Origin: Qipengyuania oceanensis
Lineage (GTDB): Bacteria > Pseudomonadota > Alphaproteobacteria > Sphingomonadales > Sphingomonadaceae
Length of the DNA: 64,000 nt
Assembly: GCF_009827535.1 (NCBI RefSeq)
Contig: NZ_WTYN01000001.1
Location: 620,001-684,000, forward strand
Direction: 5' to 3'
Below the pieces are notes generated by a model. It was given only the letters and a program-made list of their open reading frames with translations, had not been told where the DNA came from and searched no databases. This document shows, in pieces, positions 56,241 to 64,000 of this stretch; position 1 is the first letter of the stretch, and every line of letters begins with the position of its first letter. Made by a program: the position numbers and the translations under genes.

Positions 56241-56903
56241 ATGAAACGCGAGGATCTGGCCGCGGCCAGTGCGTACACGGTCGGCTTGCCGCAGCAGCCC
56301 GTCGAACCGATCGACTTCGATGACCCCAAAACGGCGTACGTGACCAGGCGTTGCGAGGGCAAACGCGTCCTCGACCTGGGGTGCGTGATGCACGATCCGT
56401 CGGAGTATGCGAGCCGGTATTTCCTGCACCGCGCAATCACCGAAGTAGCGCACGAGACCGTCGGTCTCGACCTCCACGCCGATGGTGTAGCCGCGCTGAA
56501 CACGCTGGGATTCGATGTGGTCGTGGGTGACGCGGAGCGTTTCGCCTTCGACCGACAGTTCGACGTCATCGTCGCCGGCGACCTGATCGAGCACCTGGGA
56601 AATGTAGAGGGCTTTCTCACCAGCGCTCGTGCAGCTCTCGCTCCAGGGGGCATGCTGATCGTCCAGACACCCAATCCCTGGTATTGGCGAAACGTCGCCA
56701 AGGCGGCGCTGCTACCCGAAGTGCCCAACAATCCTGAACATACCTGCTGGTTCGATCCAAGAACCTTGCGGCAACTGGCCGCGCGTCATGGGTTCGCAGT
56801 CCGCGCTGTCGAATTCGCCTCGCGCAGCCTGCGCGACCGGATCATGCCGCTGCCGCGCGGTCTCAGACATACATCCTGGTCGGCCGAACTCGTTGTGCAG
56901 TAA
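56241..56903 (+). CDS. Class I SAM-dependent methyltransferase inserted antisense in the spc operon
   Basis: A 220-residue methyltransferase with its start at 56241 (GAGG 8 bases upstream; [15 protein letters not shown]). Motif I is degenerate, [23 protein letters not shown] instead of DLGCGxG; the acidic residue of motif II is in [14 protein letters not shown], and motif IV is [20 protein letters not shown]. The remainder [23 protein letters not shown] is typical of UbiG/SAM_11-type enzymes, and a late segment [22 protein letters not shown] resembles those acting on glycans or lipids. It is the only plus-strand gene inside the ribosomal cluster and is followed by a bidirectional terminator. 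Confidence 0.85.
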   Translation: MKREDLAAASAYTVGLPQQPVEPIDFDDPKTAYVTRRCEGKRVLDLGCVMHDPSEYASRYFLHRAITEVAHETVGLDLHADGVAALNTLGFDVVVGDAERFAFDRQFDVIVAGDLIEHLGNVEGFLTSARAALAPGGMLIVQTPNPWYWRNVAKAALLPEVPNNPEHTCWFDPRTLRQLAARHGFAVRAVEFASRSLRDRIMPLPRGLRHTSWSAELVVQ

Positions 56904-56934
56904 GCGGCCGACGAAAGCTGCCGCCACACAAGAG

Positions 56935-56975
56935 AAAGGGCCGCAAGCGCGTTAACGCCCCGGCCCTTTCCTCGT
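56935..56975. terminator. Bidirectional terminator between the methyltransferase and rpmD
   Basis: AAAGGGCCG (56935-56943) and CGGCCCTTT (56961-56969) form a 9-base stem with flanking T-rich sequence on both strands (CCTCGTT right, CTCTTGT on the minus strand). It lies 25 bases after the rpmD stop and would also end the spc transcript. Confidence 0.75.
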
Positions 56976-56993
56976 TATCCTGTCGAAAGATCG

Positions 56994-57182
56994 TCAGTCG
57001 ACGATCGCAACCAGATGCGGGACCTTCGCGATCGCGCCGCGCACCTCGGGGGTGTCCTGGCGGGTGACCACCTTGTGCATCTTGTTGAGACCCAGGCCGA
57101 TCAGGATCTTGCGCTGGCTTTCCGGCCGGCGCAGCGGCGATCCGATCTGCTTGATCGTGATGGTGTCGTTCTTCTTGGCCAT
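56994..57182 (-). CDS. rpmD: 50S ribosomal protein L30
   Basis: A 62-residue large-subunit protein; [54 protein letters not shown] is the complete family pattern. It lies five bases after rpsE. It is the last gene before the terminator that splits the cluster. Confidence 0.96.
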   Translation of the reverse strand: MAKKNDTITIKQIGSPLRRPESQRKILIGLGLNKMHKVVTRQDTPEVRGAIAKVPHLVAIVD

Positions 57183-57187
57183 CTATC

Positions 57188-58021
57188 TTACTCCACGACG
57201 GCAGCGGCTTCGGCTTCCGCCTCGGCTTCGCTGGCGCCACCACGGCCGAGCAGGTCGGCAACCTTCTTGCCACGACGCTGCGCGACCGACTTCGGCGAAG
57301 TCTGGTCCTGCAGCGCGTCGAAGGTGGCGCGGATCATGTTGTAGGGATTGGACGTACCGACCGACTTGGTCACCACGTCGGCAACGCCCAAGCTTTCGAA
57401 CACGGCGCGCATCGGACCACCGGCGATGATGCCGGTACCCGGAGGCGCGGTGCGCACGGTCACCTTGCCGGCACCGAAACGGCCGTTGCCGTCATGGTGC
57501 AGCGTGCGACCTTCCTTGAGCGGAACGCGGATCATCTTCTTGCGCGCGGCAGCGGTAGCCTTGGTGATGGCTTCGGGCACTTCGCGCGCCTTGCCATGAC
57601 CGAAACCGACGCGGCCCGAACCGTCGCCCACGACGACCAGCGCGGCGAAACCGAAGCGCTTGCCGCCCTTCACCGTCTTCGACACGCGGTTGATGTGGAC
57701 CAGCTTCTCGATGATGCCGTCGTCTTCTTCCTCGCGGCGGTTGCCACGACGATCGTTACGACCGCCACGACCGCGACCACGGTCACCGCCATCGCGGTTG
57801 CCACCACGGCCACCACGACCGCCACGCCCTTCGGCGGGCTTGCCAGGGACGCCGCTGTCGGCGCTCTGGTTGTCGGCCGCCTCGGTCGAGGCAACGGTCG
57901 GCGTCGGGGTCGAACCCTCGTTATCGATCACCGGCTGTTCCTTGACGGCATGTTCCGTCTCGGCAGTCACGGCTTCCGTTTCCGGGGCGTTGTTCTCGGT
58001 GTTTTCGTTCTCTGGCATCAT
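57188..58021 (-). CDS. rpsE: 30S ribosomal protein S5 with long N-terminal extension
   Basis: S5 helps decoding accuracy and mRNA unwinding. The conserved part begins near residue 98 ([56 protein letters not shown]) and is complete. It is preceded by about 95 extra residues: an acidic stretch ([21 protein letters not shown]) followed by an RGG-rich run ([32 protein letters not shown]), and it ends in an Ala/Glu-rich tail, so 277 residues in place of about 165-190. The first ATG overlaps the rplR stop by one base; a second ATG follows immediately. Confidence 0.96.
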   Translation of the reverse strand: MMPENENTENNAPETEAVTAETEHAVKEQPVIDNEGSTPTPTVASTEAADNQSADSGVPGKPAEGRGGRGGRGGNRDGGDRGRGRGGRNDRRGNRREEEDDGIIEKLVHINRVSKTVKGGKRFGFAALVVVGDGSGRVGFGHGKAREVPEAITKATAAARKKMIRVPLKEGRTLHHDGNGRFGAGKVTVRTAPPGTGIIAGGPMRAVFESLGVADVVTKSVGTSNPYNMIRATFDALQDQTSPKSVAQRRGKKVADLLGRGGASEAEAEAEAAAVVE

Positions 58022-58365
58022 CAGAACTCCAGCCCGCCTTCGCGGGCGGCGTCGGCCAGCGCCTTGACGCGACCATGGTAAAGGAAGCCGCCGCGATCGA
58101 ACACGACGGTGGTGACGCCTGCCTTCTTGGCAGCCGCGGCGATGTCCTTGCCGACCTGCGTGGCAGCATCGACATTGGCGCCCGAGCTCTTGCCGCCGAG
58201 CGTCGAGGCCGCAGCAACGGTCTTGCCGTCCGCGTCATCGATGATCTGGGCATAGATGTGCTTGCCGGTGCGGTGCACCGACAGGCGGGGCTTGTCGCCC
58301 GAGCGAGCGCGGAGCGCGGTCCGCACGCGGCGGCGACGGCGTTCGAAAAGAGAAAGCTTTGCCAT
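58021..58365 (-). CDS. rplR: 50S ribosomal protein L18
   Basis: Binds 5S rRNA. 114 residues: [44 protein letters not shown], then [36 protein letters not shown]. One-base junction with rplF upstream region; stop overlaps the rpsE ATG by one base. Confidence 0.97.
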   Translation of the reverse strand: MAKLSLFERRRRRVRTALRARSGDKPRLSVHRTGKHIYAQIIDDADGKTVAAASTLGGKSSGANVDAATQVGKDIAAAAKKAGVTTVVFDRGGFLYHGRVKALADAAREGGLEF

Positions 58366-58366
58366 C

Positions 58367-58900
58367 TTACTTCTTCTTCCCTTCCTTGCGGAAGATATAC
58401 TCGCCGCGATACGCGATACCCTTGCCCTTGTAGGGTTCGGGCTTGCGCCAGCGACGGACTTCGGCGGCGAACTGGCCGACCTTCTGCTTGTCGATACCGC
58501 TGATCTCGACCGTGGTCTGATCGGGCGTCTTCACGTCAAGGCCTTCCGGAACATCGAGATCGACATCGTGCGAATAGCCGAGCTGCAGCTTGAGCTTCTG
58601 GCCCTGTGCCTGGGCTCGGTAGCCGACGCCCTTGATCTCGAGGACCTTGGTGAACCCTTCGGTGACACCTTCGACCAGGTTCGACACCAGCGTGCGCTGC
58701 ATGCCCCAGTAGTTACGCGCGGTGCGCGTATCGTTGGCCGGCTTCACCGAGATCTCGCCGTCTTCGAGCTTGTACTCGATGATGTCGGCCAGACCCATGC
58801 TCAGCTCGCCCTTGGGGCCTTTCACGGTCAGCGTGTCGCCTTCAATCTTGGCGTCGACCCCGCTCGGGATCTTGACCGGAACCTTACCGATGCGGCTCAT
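58367..58900 (-). CDS. rplF: 50S ribosomal protein L6
   Basis: 177-residue protein near the factor-binding site. [33 protein letters not shown] opens the protein; the C-terminal rRNA-binding [40 protein letters not shown] is complete. Overlaps the rpsH stop by one base. Confidence 0.98.
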   Translation of the reverse strand: MSRIGKVPVKIPSGVDAKIEGDTLTVKGPKGELSMGLADIIEYKLEDGEISVKPANDTRTARNYWGMQRTLVSNLVEGVTEGFTKVLEIKGVGYRAQAQGQKLKLQLGYSHDVDLDVPEGLDVKTPDQTTVEISGIDKQKVGQFAAEVRRWRKPEPYKGKGIAYRGEYIFRKEGKKK

Positions 58901-59295
58901 CAGAAAACCTCCGCCAGCACTTCGCCACCGACGTTCTGCGAACGGGCTTCCGCGTCGGAAAGCACGCCCTTCGGCGTCGAGACGATGGTGATGCCAAGGC
59001 CGTTGCGGACATGCGGGAGTTCCTTGGAACCCGAATATACGCGGCGGCCAGGCTTCGAGACACGGCTGACATGCTTGATCGCAGGTTCGCCTTCGAAATA
59101 CTTCAGTTCGATCCGCAGCGCCTTGTGCTTGCCGGTCTCGTCCTCGGAATAGCCACGGATGTAGCCTTCGCGGGCGAGAACTTCGAGCACGTTTGCACGG
59201 AGCCTGGAAGCGGGCGAAAGGACGGAATCCTTCTTCGCCTGCTGGCCGTTGCGGATGCGGGTGAGCATGTCACCCAGGGGATCGGTCATTGCCAT
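58900..59295 (-). CDS. rpsH: 30S ribosomal protein S8
   Basis: Primary 16S-binding protein. 131 residues: [42 protein letters not shown] and the C-terminal [33 protein letters not shown]. In E. coli S8 is the translational repressor of this operon; a repressor site was not identified here. Confidence 0.98.
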   Translation of the reverse strand: MAMTDPLGDMLTRIRNGQQAKKDSVLSPASRLRANVLEVLAREGYIRGYSEDETGKHKALRIELKYFEGEPAIKHVSRVSKPGRRVYSGSKELPHVRNGLGITIVSTPKGVLSDAEARSQNVGGEVLAEVF

Positions 59296-59306
59296 CTTTC
59301 AGGTCC

Positions 59307-59612
59307 TCACCAGCTCGACTTGGTCAGACCGGGGATCATCCCCCGGTTGCCGAGTTCGCGAAGTTCGATGCGGTTGAGGCCGAACTTGCGGTAATAGCCG
59401 CGCGGGCGGCCGGTGGTGGTGCAGCGGTTGCGCACGCGGGTCGGGTTTCCGTTACGCGGAATTTCCGCCATCTTCAGACGCGCGATAAGGCGCTCGCCAT
59501 CGTCGAGCGACTTGTCGTCCGCGATCGCCTTCAGCTTGGCATATTTGTTCGCGTACTTCTTCACGAGCTTCTTGCGCCGCTCGTTCTTGTTGATGGAACT
59601 CAGTTTCGCCAT
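59307..59612 (-). CDS. rpsN: 30S ribosomal protein S14
   Basis: 101-residue, zinc-free long form of S14: [24 protein letters not shown], then [49 protein letters not shown]. It has no CxxC pairs, unlike the short zinc form used under zinc limitation in other bacteria. Confidence 0.98.
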   Translation of the reverse strand: MAKLSSINKNERRKKLVKKYANKYAKLKAIADDKSLDDGERLIARLKMAEIPRNGNPTRVRNRCTTTGRPRGYYRKFGLNRIELRELGNRGMIPGLTKSSW

Positions 59613-59657
59613 GGACTTAAGCTCTCTTTGCTTTCGTGTTCATCGAAGGGCGGCGGC

Positions 59658-60251
59658 TTATGCCGCTTCCTTCTCAGCACCCTCGGCTTCGCTCTTGGCG
59701 GCGCCGGGGAACGGGAAACCGAACAGGCGAAGCAGCTCGCGCGCTTCATCGTCGGTCTTGGCGGTGGTGGTGACGATCACGTCCATGCCACGCACCTTCT
59801 CGATCTTGTCGTAGCTGATCTCGGGGAACACGATCTGTTCCTTGAGACCCATCGCGTAGTTGCCACGGCCGTCGAACGAACGCGGGTTGAGCCCGCGGAA
59901 GTCGCGAATGCGCGGCATGGCGATGGTGACGAGGCGGTCGAGGAATTCGTACATCCGATCGCGACGAAGGGTAACCTTCGCACCGATCGGCATGCCTTCG
60001 CGCAGCTTGAACTGTGCGATCGACTTCTTGGCCTTGGTGATGACCGGCTTCTGGCCGGCGATCAGTGCCATTTCCTCGGCAGCAGTCTGGACCTTCTTCT
60101 TGTCCTGGCTGGCTTCGCCCACGCCCATGTTGAGCGTGATCTTTTCCAGCCTGGGGACTTCGAGGCGATTGGTGTAACCGAACTTCTCGGTCATCGCCTT
60201 GACGATCTCGTCCTCGTACTTCGACTTGAGACGGGGGGTGTAATCAGCCAT
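59658..60251 (-). CDS. rplE: 50S ribosomal protein L5
   Basis: Binds 5S rRNA and contacts P-site tRNA. From the ATG at 60251 it is 197 residues: [47 protein letters not shown], and [48 protein letters not shown]; a 15-residue Glu/Ala tail follows. The start overlaps the end of rplX by eight bases, so translation is coupled. Confidence 0.97.
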   Translation of the reverse strand: MADYTPRLKSKYEDEIVKAMTEKFGYTNRLEVPRLEKITLNMGVGEASQDKKKVQTAAEEMALIAGQKPVITKAKKSIAQFKLREGMPIGAKVTLRRDRMYEFLDRLVTIAMPRIRDFRGLNPRSFDGRGNYAMGLKEQIVFPEISYDKIEKVRGMDVIVTTTAKTDDEARELLRLFGFPFPGAAKSEAEGAEKEAA

Positions 60252-60564
60252 CGATGGTCTCCCCGGACTTGACTGCAATGCGGACCTTCTTGCCGTCCTT
60301 CGTTTCGAAACGGACGCGGGTCGGCTTGCCGTCCTTCGGATCGGCCAGGGCAACCTTGGAGATGTGCATCGGCGCTTCGAAGCGATCGATGCCACCCTGC
60401 GGGTTGGTCTGGCTCGGCTTGCGGTGACGCGCAGCGATGTTCACGCCCTCGACGACGATCTTGCCTTCTTTCGGCAGGACCTTGGACACGGTGCCGGTCT
60501 GGCCCTTGTCCTTGCCCGAGAGCACGACGACGCTGTCGCCCTTCTTGATCTTGGCGCCGGCCAT
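60244..60564 (-). CDS. rplX: 50S ribosomal protein L24
   Basis: Assembly initiator for the large subunit. 106 residues, KOW motif [43 protein letters not shown] and the family's [20 protein letters not shown]. One-base overlap with rplN (stop/start) and eight with rplE. Confidence 0.97.
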   Translation of the reverse strand: MAGAKIKKGDSVVVLSGKDKGQTGTVSKVLPKEGKIVVEGVNIAARHRKPSQTNPQGGIDRFEAPMHISKVALADPKDGKPTRVRFETKDGKKVRIAVKSGETIDG

Positions 60565-60932
60565 TACAAAACCTCCGGTGCGAGCGAGATGATCTTCATG
60601 AAACCGCGACCGCGCAGTTCGCGCACGACCGGGCCAAAGATACGGGTGCCGATCGGCTCCTCGTTCTTGTTCACGAGGACCGCTGCGTTGCTGTCGAAGC
60701 GGATCACGCTGCCATCGGGACGACGGACGTCCTTCTTGGTACGCACGATCACCGCACGGTGCACGTCGCCCTTCTTAACGCGGGCACGCGGCTGGGCTTC
60801 CTTAACGGAAACCACGATCACGTCGCCGACGGACGCAGTACGACGCTTCGACCCGCCCAGCACCTTGATGCACTGGACGCGCTTCGCGCCGCTGTTGTCC
60901 GCGACGTCGAGAGTGGATTGCATCTGGATCAT
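60564..60932 (-). CDS. rplN: 50S ribosomal protein L14
   Basis: 122 residues, one of the most conserved ribosomal proteins: [48 protein letters not shown] through [19 protein letters not shown]. There is a 53-base spacer to rpsQ upstream, the traditional S10/spc boundary; no terminator is visible there, so both blocks probably form one transcript. Confidence 0.98.
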   Translation of the reverse strand: MIQMQSTLDVADNSGAKRVQCIKVLGGSKRRTASVGDVIVVSVKEAQPRARVKKGDVHRAVIVRTKKDVRRPDGSVIRFDSNAAVLVNKNEEPIGTRIFGPVVRELRGRGFMKIISLAPEVL

Positions 60933-60985
60933 CGATCCGTTCCTTCTCTTGGCTTGCCGAAACCAGTCCGGCAGTTCCTAAAACG

Positions 60986-61276
60986 TCAGTTGCTTGCCGC
61001 CTCGACGTCGAGGTCGGCTTCGACCGCCTGCGTACCGCCGGCGGTAACCCGGTCGATCACCTGCCAGGTCTTGGTCTTGGAGATCGGCTTGGTTTCCTCG
61101 ATGCGAACGGTGTCGCCGAGGCCGTATTCGTTGTTCTCGTCGTGAGCGTGATACTTCTTCGAACGACGGATGATCTTCCCGTAGAGCGGGTGCTTCACCT
61201 TGCGTTCGACCAGTACGGTCACGGTCTTGTCGGTCTTGTCGGAAGTGACAGTGCCGATCAGGATGCGCTTGGGCAT
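60986..61276 (-). CDS. rpsQ: 30S ribosomal protein S17
   Basis: 96 residues: [71 protein letters not shown]. The C-terminus ([17 protein letters not shown]) is a short acidic extension. It follows rpmC by ten bases. Confidence 0.97.
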   Translation of the reverse strand: MPKRILIGTVTSDKTDKTVTVLVERKVKHPLYGKIIRRSKKYHAHDENNEYGLGDTVRIEETKPISKTKTWQVIDRVTAGGTQAVEADLDVEAASN

Positions 61277-61286
61277 GGTCTTTTCC

Positions 61287-61496
61287 TTAAGCCTTCGCTT
61301 CTGCGGACCGCTGGGTCTGCAGAGTCTTGATCCGGGCGATCTGGCGGCGCACTTCCTTGATGCGCGCCGGACGCTCGAGCTGGTTGGTCGCGGCCTGGAA
61401 ACGCAGGTTGTACGCTTCGCGCTTGAGCTCGGTCAGCTGTTCGTCCAGCTGGTCGTCGCTCTTGGTCCGCAGGTCTTCGATTGCCTTGGCCATCAT
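61287..61496 (-). CDS. rpmC: 50S ribosomal protein L29
   Basis: A 68-69 residue helical-hairpin protein near the tunnel exit: [60 protein letters not shown]. Two consecutive ATG codons (61496 and 61493) overlap the rplP stop; either may be used. Confidence 0.96.
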   Translation of the reverse strand: MMAKAIEDLRTKSDDQLDEQLTELKREAYNLRFQAATNQLERPARIKEVRRQIARIKTLQTQRSAEAKA

Positions 61497-61927
61497 TCGC
61501 CTCCCAGGTGCGAGGTGTCGCCGAGACGGGCAACGACCTTGGTCTTGATCGGCAGCTTCATCGCGGCCCGTTCGAAGGCTTCGGCGGCCAGCGGGCCGGC
61601 AACGCCGTCGAGTTCGAACAGGATGCGACCCGGCTTCACGCGGGCAGCCCAGTATTCGACCGAACCCTTGCCCTTACCCTGACGGACTTCGGCAGGCTTC
61701 TTCGACACCGGCACGTCCGGGAACACGCGGATCCACAGGCGTCCCTGACGCTTGATGTGGCGCGTGATCGCACGACGGGCGGCCTCGATCTGGCGAGCGG
61801 TGATACGCTCGGGCTCGAGGGCCTTGAGGCCGTAGGAACCGAAATTCAGCGAGGTTCCACCCTTGGCTTCACCCTTGATGCGGCCCTTGAAGGCCTTCCG
61901 GTACTTGGTTTTCTTCGGTTGCAGCAT
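61493..61927 (-). CDS. rplP: 50S ribosomal protein L16
   Basis: 144 residues, contacts A-site t[92 protein letters not shown], complete. The stop overlaps the rpmC start. Confidence 0.98.
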   Translation of the reverse strand: MLQPKKTKYRKAFKGRIKGEAKGGTSLNFGSYGLKALEPERITARQIEAARRAITRHIKRQGRLWIRVFPDVPVSKKPAEVRQGKGKGSVEYWAARVKPGRILFELDGVAGPLAAEAFERAAMKLPIKTKVVARLGDTSHLGGE

Positions 61928-61941
61928 TGCTCTTACCTAAC

Positions 61942-62637
61942 TCAGCGTGCCGGGCGGACGCCGGACGTCTGCGCTTCCATCATGAGGCGGTCCTGCGCGG
62001 TCGGATCGTGCGCGAGAATCTCGCCCTTGAAGATCCAGACCTTGATGCCGATGATGCCGTAAGCCGTCAGCGCTTCGGCTTCGGCGTAATCGACATTGGC
62101 ACGCAGAGTGTGCAGCGGAACGCGACCTTCGCGATACCATTCGACGCGGGCGATTTCCGCACCGCCAAGACGGCCGCCACACACGATCTTGATGCCTTCG
62201 GCACCCAGACGCAGAGCGGACTGCACGGCGCGCTTCATCGCGCGGCGGAAGGCGACACGGCGAACCAGCTGGTCTGCCACGCCTTCGGCGACGAGCTTCG
62301 CATCGATTTCCGGCTTGCGGATCTCGACGATGTTCAGCTTCACTTCGCTCTCGGTCATCGAGGCCAGCTTGACGCGCAGCTTCTCGATGTCCGCGCCCTT
62401 CTTGCCGATGATGACACCGGGACGGGCCGCGTAGATCGAGATGCGGCAAAGCTTTGCCGGACGCTCGATCACCACCTTCGAGATCGCTGCCTGCGGCAGG
62501 TTCGCGATGATGTACTTGCGGATCTCGATGTCTTCCTTGAGCAGCGCGGCATAGTCACGCCCTTCGGCGTACCACCGGCTGTCCCAGGTGCGGTTGATCT
62601 GCAGGCGCAGACCGATCGGATTGCTCTTCTGGCCCAT
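61942..62637 (-). CDS. rpsC: 30S ribosomal protein S3
   Basis: 231 residues with both KH-type and S3 C-terminal domains: [43 protein letters not shown], the KH motif [21 protein letters not shown] and the C-terminal [33 protein letters not shown]. Two bases separate it from rplV. Confidence 0.98.
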   Translation of the reverse strand: MGQKSNPIGLRLQINRTWDSRWYAEGRDYAALLKEDIEIRKYIIANLPQAAISKVVIERPAKLCRISIYAARPGVIIGKKGADIEKLRVKLASMTESEVKLNIVEIRKPEIDAKLVAEGVADQLVRRVAFRRAMKRAVQSALRLGAEGIKIVCGGRLGGAEIARVEWYREGRVPLHTLRANVDYAEAEALTAYGIIGIKVWIFKGEILAHDPTAQDRLMMEAQTSGVRPAR

Positions 62638-62638
62638 C

Positions 62639-63016
62639 TTACGCCTCTTCTACTTCGCGAACGACGATGCGCAGCTTGCTGAAGGGCTTCAGGATGCGCG
62701 TCGACTTGCCGCGGCCACGGGTGTGGAACCGCTTCATCGTGATCGACTTGCCTACCGAAGCCTCGGCAACGACCAGAGCGTCGACGTCGAGATCGTGGTT
62801 GTTCTCGGCATTGGCGATCGCCGACGCGAGCACCTTGGATGCATCGCGGGCCATTGCCTTCTTCGAGAAAGCGAGGATGTTCATCGCTTCCTCGGCCTTC
62901 TTGCCACGGATCAGAGCGGCAACGAGGTTCAGCTTCTGCGCCGAGCCACGGATCGTGGTGCCGACGGCCAGAGCCTCGTTATCCGCAACGCGGCGGGGGG
63001 ATTTCGCCTTGCCCAT
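62639..63016 (-). CDS. rplV: 50S ribosomal protein L22
   Basis: 125 residues; extends a beta hairpin into the peptide tunnel. Sequence features: [52 protein letters not shown] and [31 protein letters not shown]. One-base overlap with rpsS. Confidence 0.98.
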   Translation of the reverse strand: MGKAKSPRRVADNEALAVGTTIRGSAQKLNLVAALIRGKKAEEAMNILAFSKKAMARDASKVLASAIANAENNHDLDVDALVVAEASVGKSITMKRFHTRGRGKSTRILKPFSKLRIVVREVEEA

Positions 63017-63291
63017 TAGCGCTTGCCCTTCTTGTCGGCAGCATGGCCCGGGAAGGTGCGCGTGGGCGCGAATTCACCGAGCTTGTGGCCGACCATCTCT
63101 TCCGAAACGGATACAGGAATGAATTTGTGGCCGTTGTGGACGTTGAACGTCAGGCCGACGAACTGCGGCAGGATCGTCGAACGACGCGACCAGGTCTTGA
63201 TGGGCTTGTTGCCACCGGCGTCCTGTGCGTCCTCGGCCTTCTTGAGAAGGCTGAGTTCGACGAAGGGACCTTTCCAGACGGAGCGTGCCAT
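63016..63291 (-). CDS. rpsS: 30S ribosomal protein S19
   Basis: 91 residues: [83 protein letters not shown], complete and typical. Follows rplB by six bases. Confidence 0.98.
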   Translation of the reverse strand: MARSVWKGPFVELSLLKKAEDAQDAGGNKPIKTWSRRSTILPQFVGLTFNVHNGHKFIPVSVSEEMVGHKLGEFAPTRTFPGHAADKKGKR

Positions 63292-63297
63292 GTCCGG

Positions 63298-64000
63298 TTA
63301 CCTCTTCTTCTTGGCGTGGCGCGAACGGATGATCATCTTGTCCGTCTGCTTGTTGTTGCGGGTGCGAGCGCCCTTGGTCGGCTTGCCCCACGGGGTCACC
63401 GGATGGCGACCGCCCGAGGTCCGGCCTTCACCACCACCATGCGGGTGGTCGACCGGGTTCTTGGCGACACCGCGCGTCAGGGGCTTCTTGCCCTTCCAGC
63501 GGTTGCGGCCGGCCTTGGCGAAGTTCTGGTTCGAGTTGTCGGGGTTCGACACCGCACCAACCGTGCCCATGCAGTCGGCGCGCAGGTAACGCTGCTCGCC
63601 GCTGTTGAGGCGCACGATGACCATCCCGCGGTCACGACCGACGAGCTGGACGTAGGTCCCGGCCGAACGGGCGATCTGGCCGCCCTTGCCCGGCTTCATC
63701 TCGACATTGTGGCAGATCGTGCCGACCGGCATCTGACCGAGCAGCATGGCATTGCCAGGCTTGGTATCGGTCTTTTCGCCGGCGATGATCTTGTCGCCTT
63801 CCTGGATCCGCTGCGGACACAGGATGTAAGCCAGTTCGCCGTCCTCGTACTTCACAAGCGCGATGAAAGCGGTGCGGTTGGGATCGTATTCGATCCGTTC
63901 CACGGTGCCTTCGACGTCCCACTTGCGACGCTTGAAGTCGATGTAGCGGTACTTCTGCTTGTGACCGCCGCCCATGCCGCGCGAAGTGACATGGCCCTTG
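63298..64000 (-). CDS. rplB: 50S ribosomal protein L2 (5' end outside window)
   Basis: Peptidyl-transferase-centre protein. The visible part reads [63 protein letters not shown] at the window edge and ends with [46 protein letters not shown], including the HPHGGG histidine segment. About 45 N-terminal residues lie beyond position 64000. The ATG at 63975 is internal, not the true start. Confidence 0.97.
   Translation of the reverse strand, partial: KGHVTSRGMGGGHKQKYRYIDFKRRKWDVEGTVERIEYDPNRTAFIALVKYEDGELAYILCPQRIQEGDKIIAGEKTDTKPGNAMLLGQMPVGTICHNVEMKPGKGGQIARSAGTYVQLVGRDRGMVIVRLNSGEQRYLRADCMGTVGAVSNPDNSNQNFAKAGRNRWKGKKPLTRGVAKNPVDHPHGGGEGRTSGGRHPVTPWGKPTKGARTRNNKQTDKMIIRSRHAKKKR

Overview
The window is high-GC chromosomal DNA of an alphaproteobacterium, most likely a sphingomonad of the Erythrobacteraceae type (Erythrobacter, Qipengyuania or Altererythrobacter). 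This rests on the CckA kinase, the alphaproteobacterial LexA box (GTTC-N7-GTTC) at uvrA, the rpsM-rpsK-rpoA-rplQ order without rpsD, and the density of overlapping ATGA start/stop junctions. No rRNA, tRNA, insertion sequence or CRISPR array was seen.

Layout. 1-4303 (minus strand): cckA (cut by the left edge), a DUF2062 protein, smpB and dapA. 4405-13642: a soluble lytic transglycosylase, greB with a small secreted protein, an outer-membrane beta-barrel, an rlmN / methyltransferase / MOSC run, a glycine-zipper protein, and a tightly coupled SDR / cytochrome b561 / molybdopterin-oxidoreductase operon. 13742-16761: a DksA-type zinc finger, argG, an 850-base gap with an RNA-like structured segment and its own terminator, and an RlpA protein. 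16804-20408: an accessory region with an HTH/zinc-ribbon protein, a visibly AT-richer two-gene operon (dNTP triphosphohydrolase plus CCA-type nucleotidyltransferase), a broken uvrA 3' fragment and an orphan small ORF. 20533-25111: a membrane-anchored L7/L12-like protein, SOS-controlled uvrA and a GH24 lysozyme. 25134-29880: a complete vitamin B12 uptake operon (btuB-btuF-btuC-btuD) behind a cobalamin riboswitch. 30629-38130: a TCA-cycle operon mdh-sucD-sucA-sucB-lpd, without sucC. 38177-48956: a carotenoid oxygenase, an M49-like peptidase, an amidase, a PepSY protein, a TRIC-type channel, two YDR-repeat secreted paralogues and a prolyl oligopeptidase.

48985-64000 (minus strand): the S10-spc-alpha ribosomal cluster, read right to left from rplB (cut by the right edge) to rplQ. 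It is interrupted twice. An oppositely oriented methyltransferase gene and a bidirectional terminator separate rpmD from rplO, and a SRPBCC protein plus an atypical SDR lie between adk and rpsM.

Most interesting items: the dNTPase-nucleotidyltransferase pair (a candidate undescribed anti-phage module) with the diverged uvrA remnant beside it; the putative structured RNA at about 15470-16012; and the antisense methyltransferase splitting the ribosomal cluster. All calls are by eye; nothing was searched against a database.
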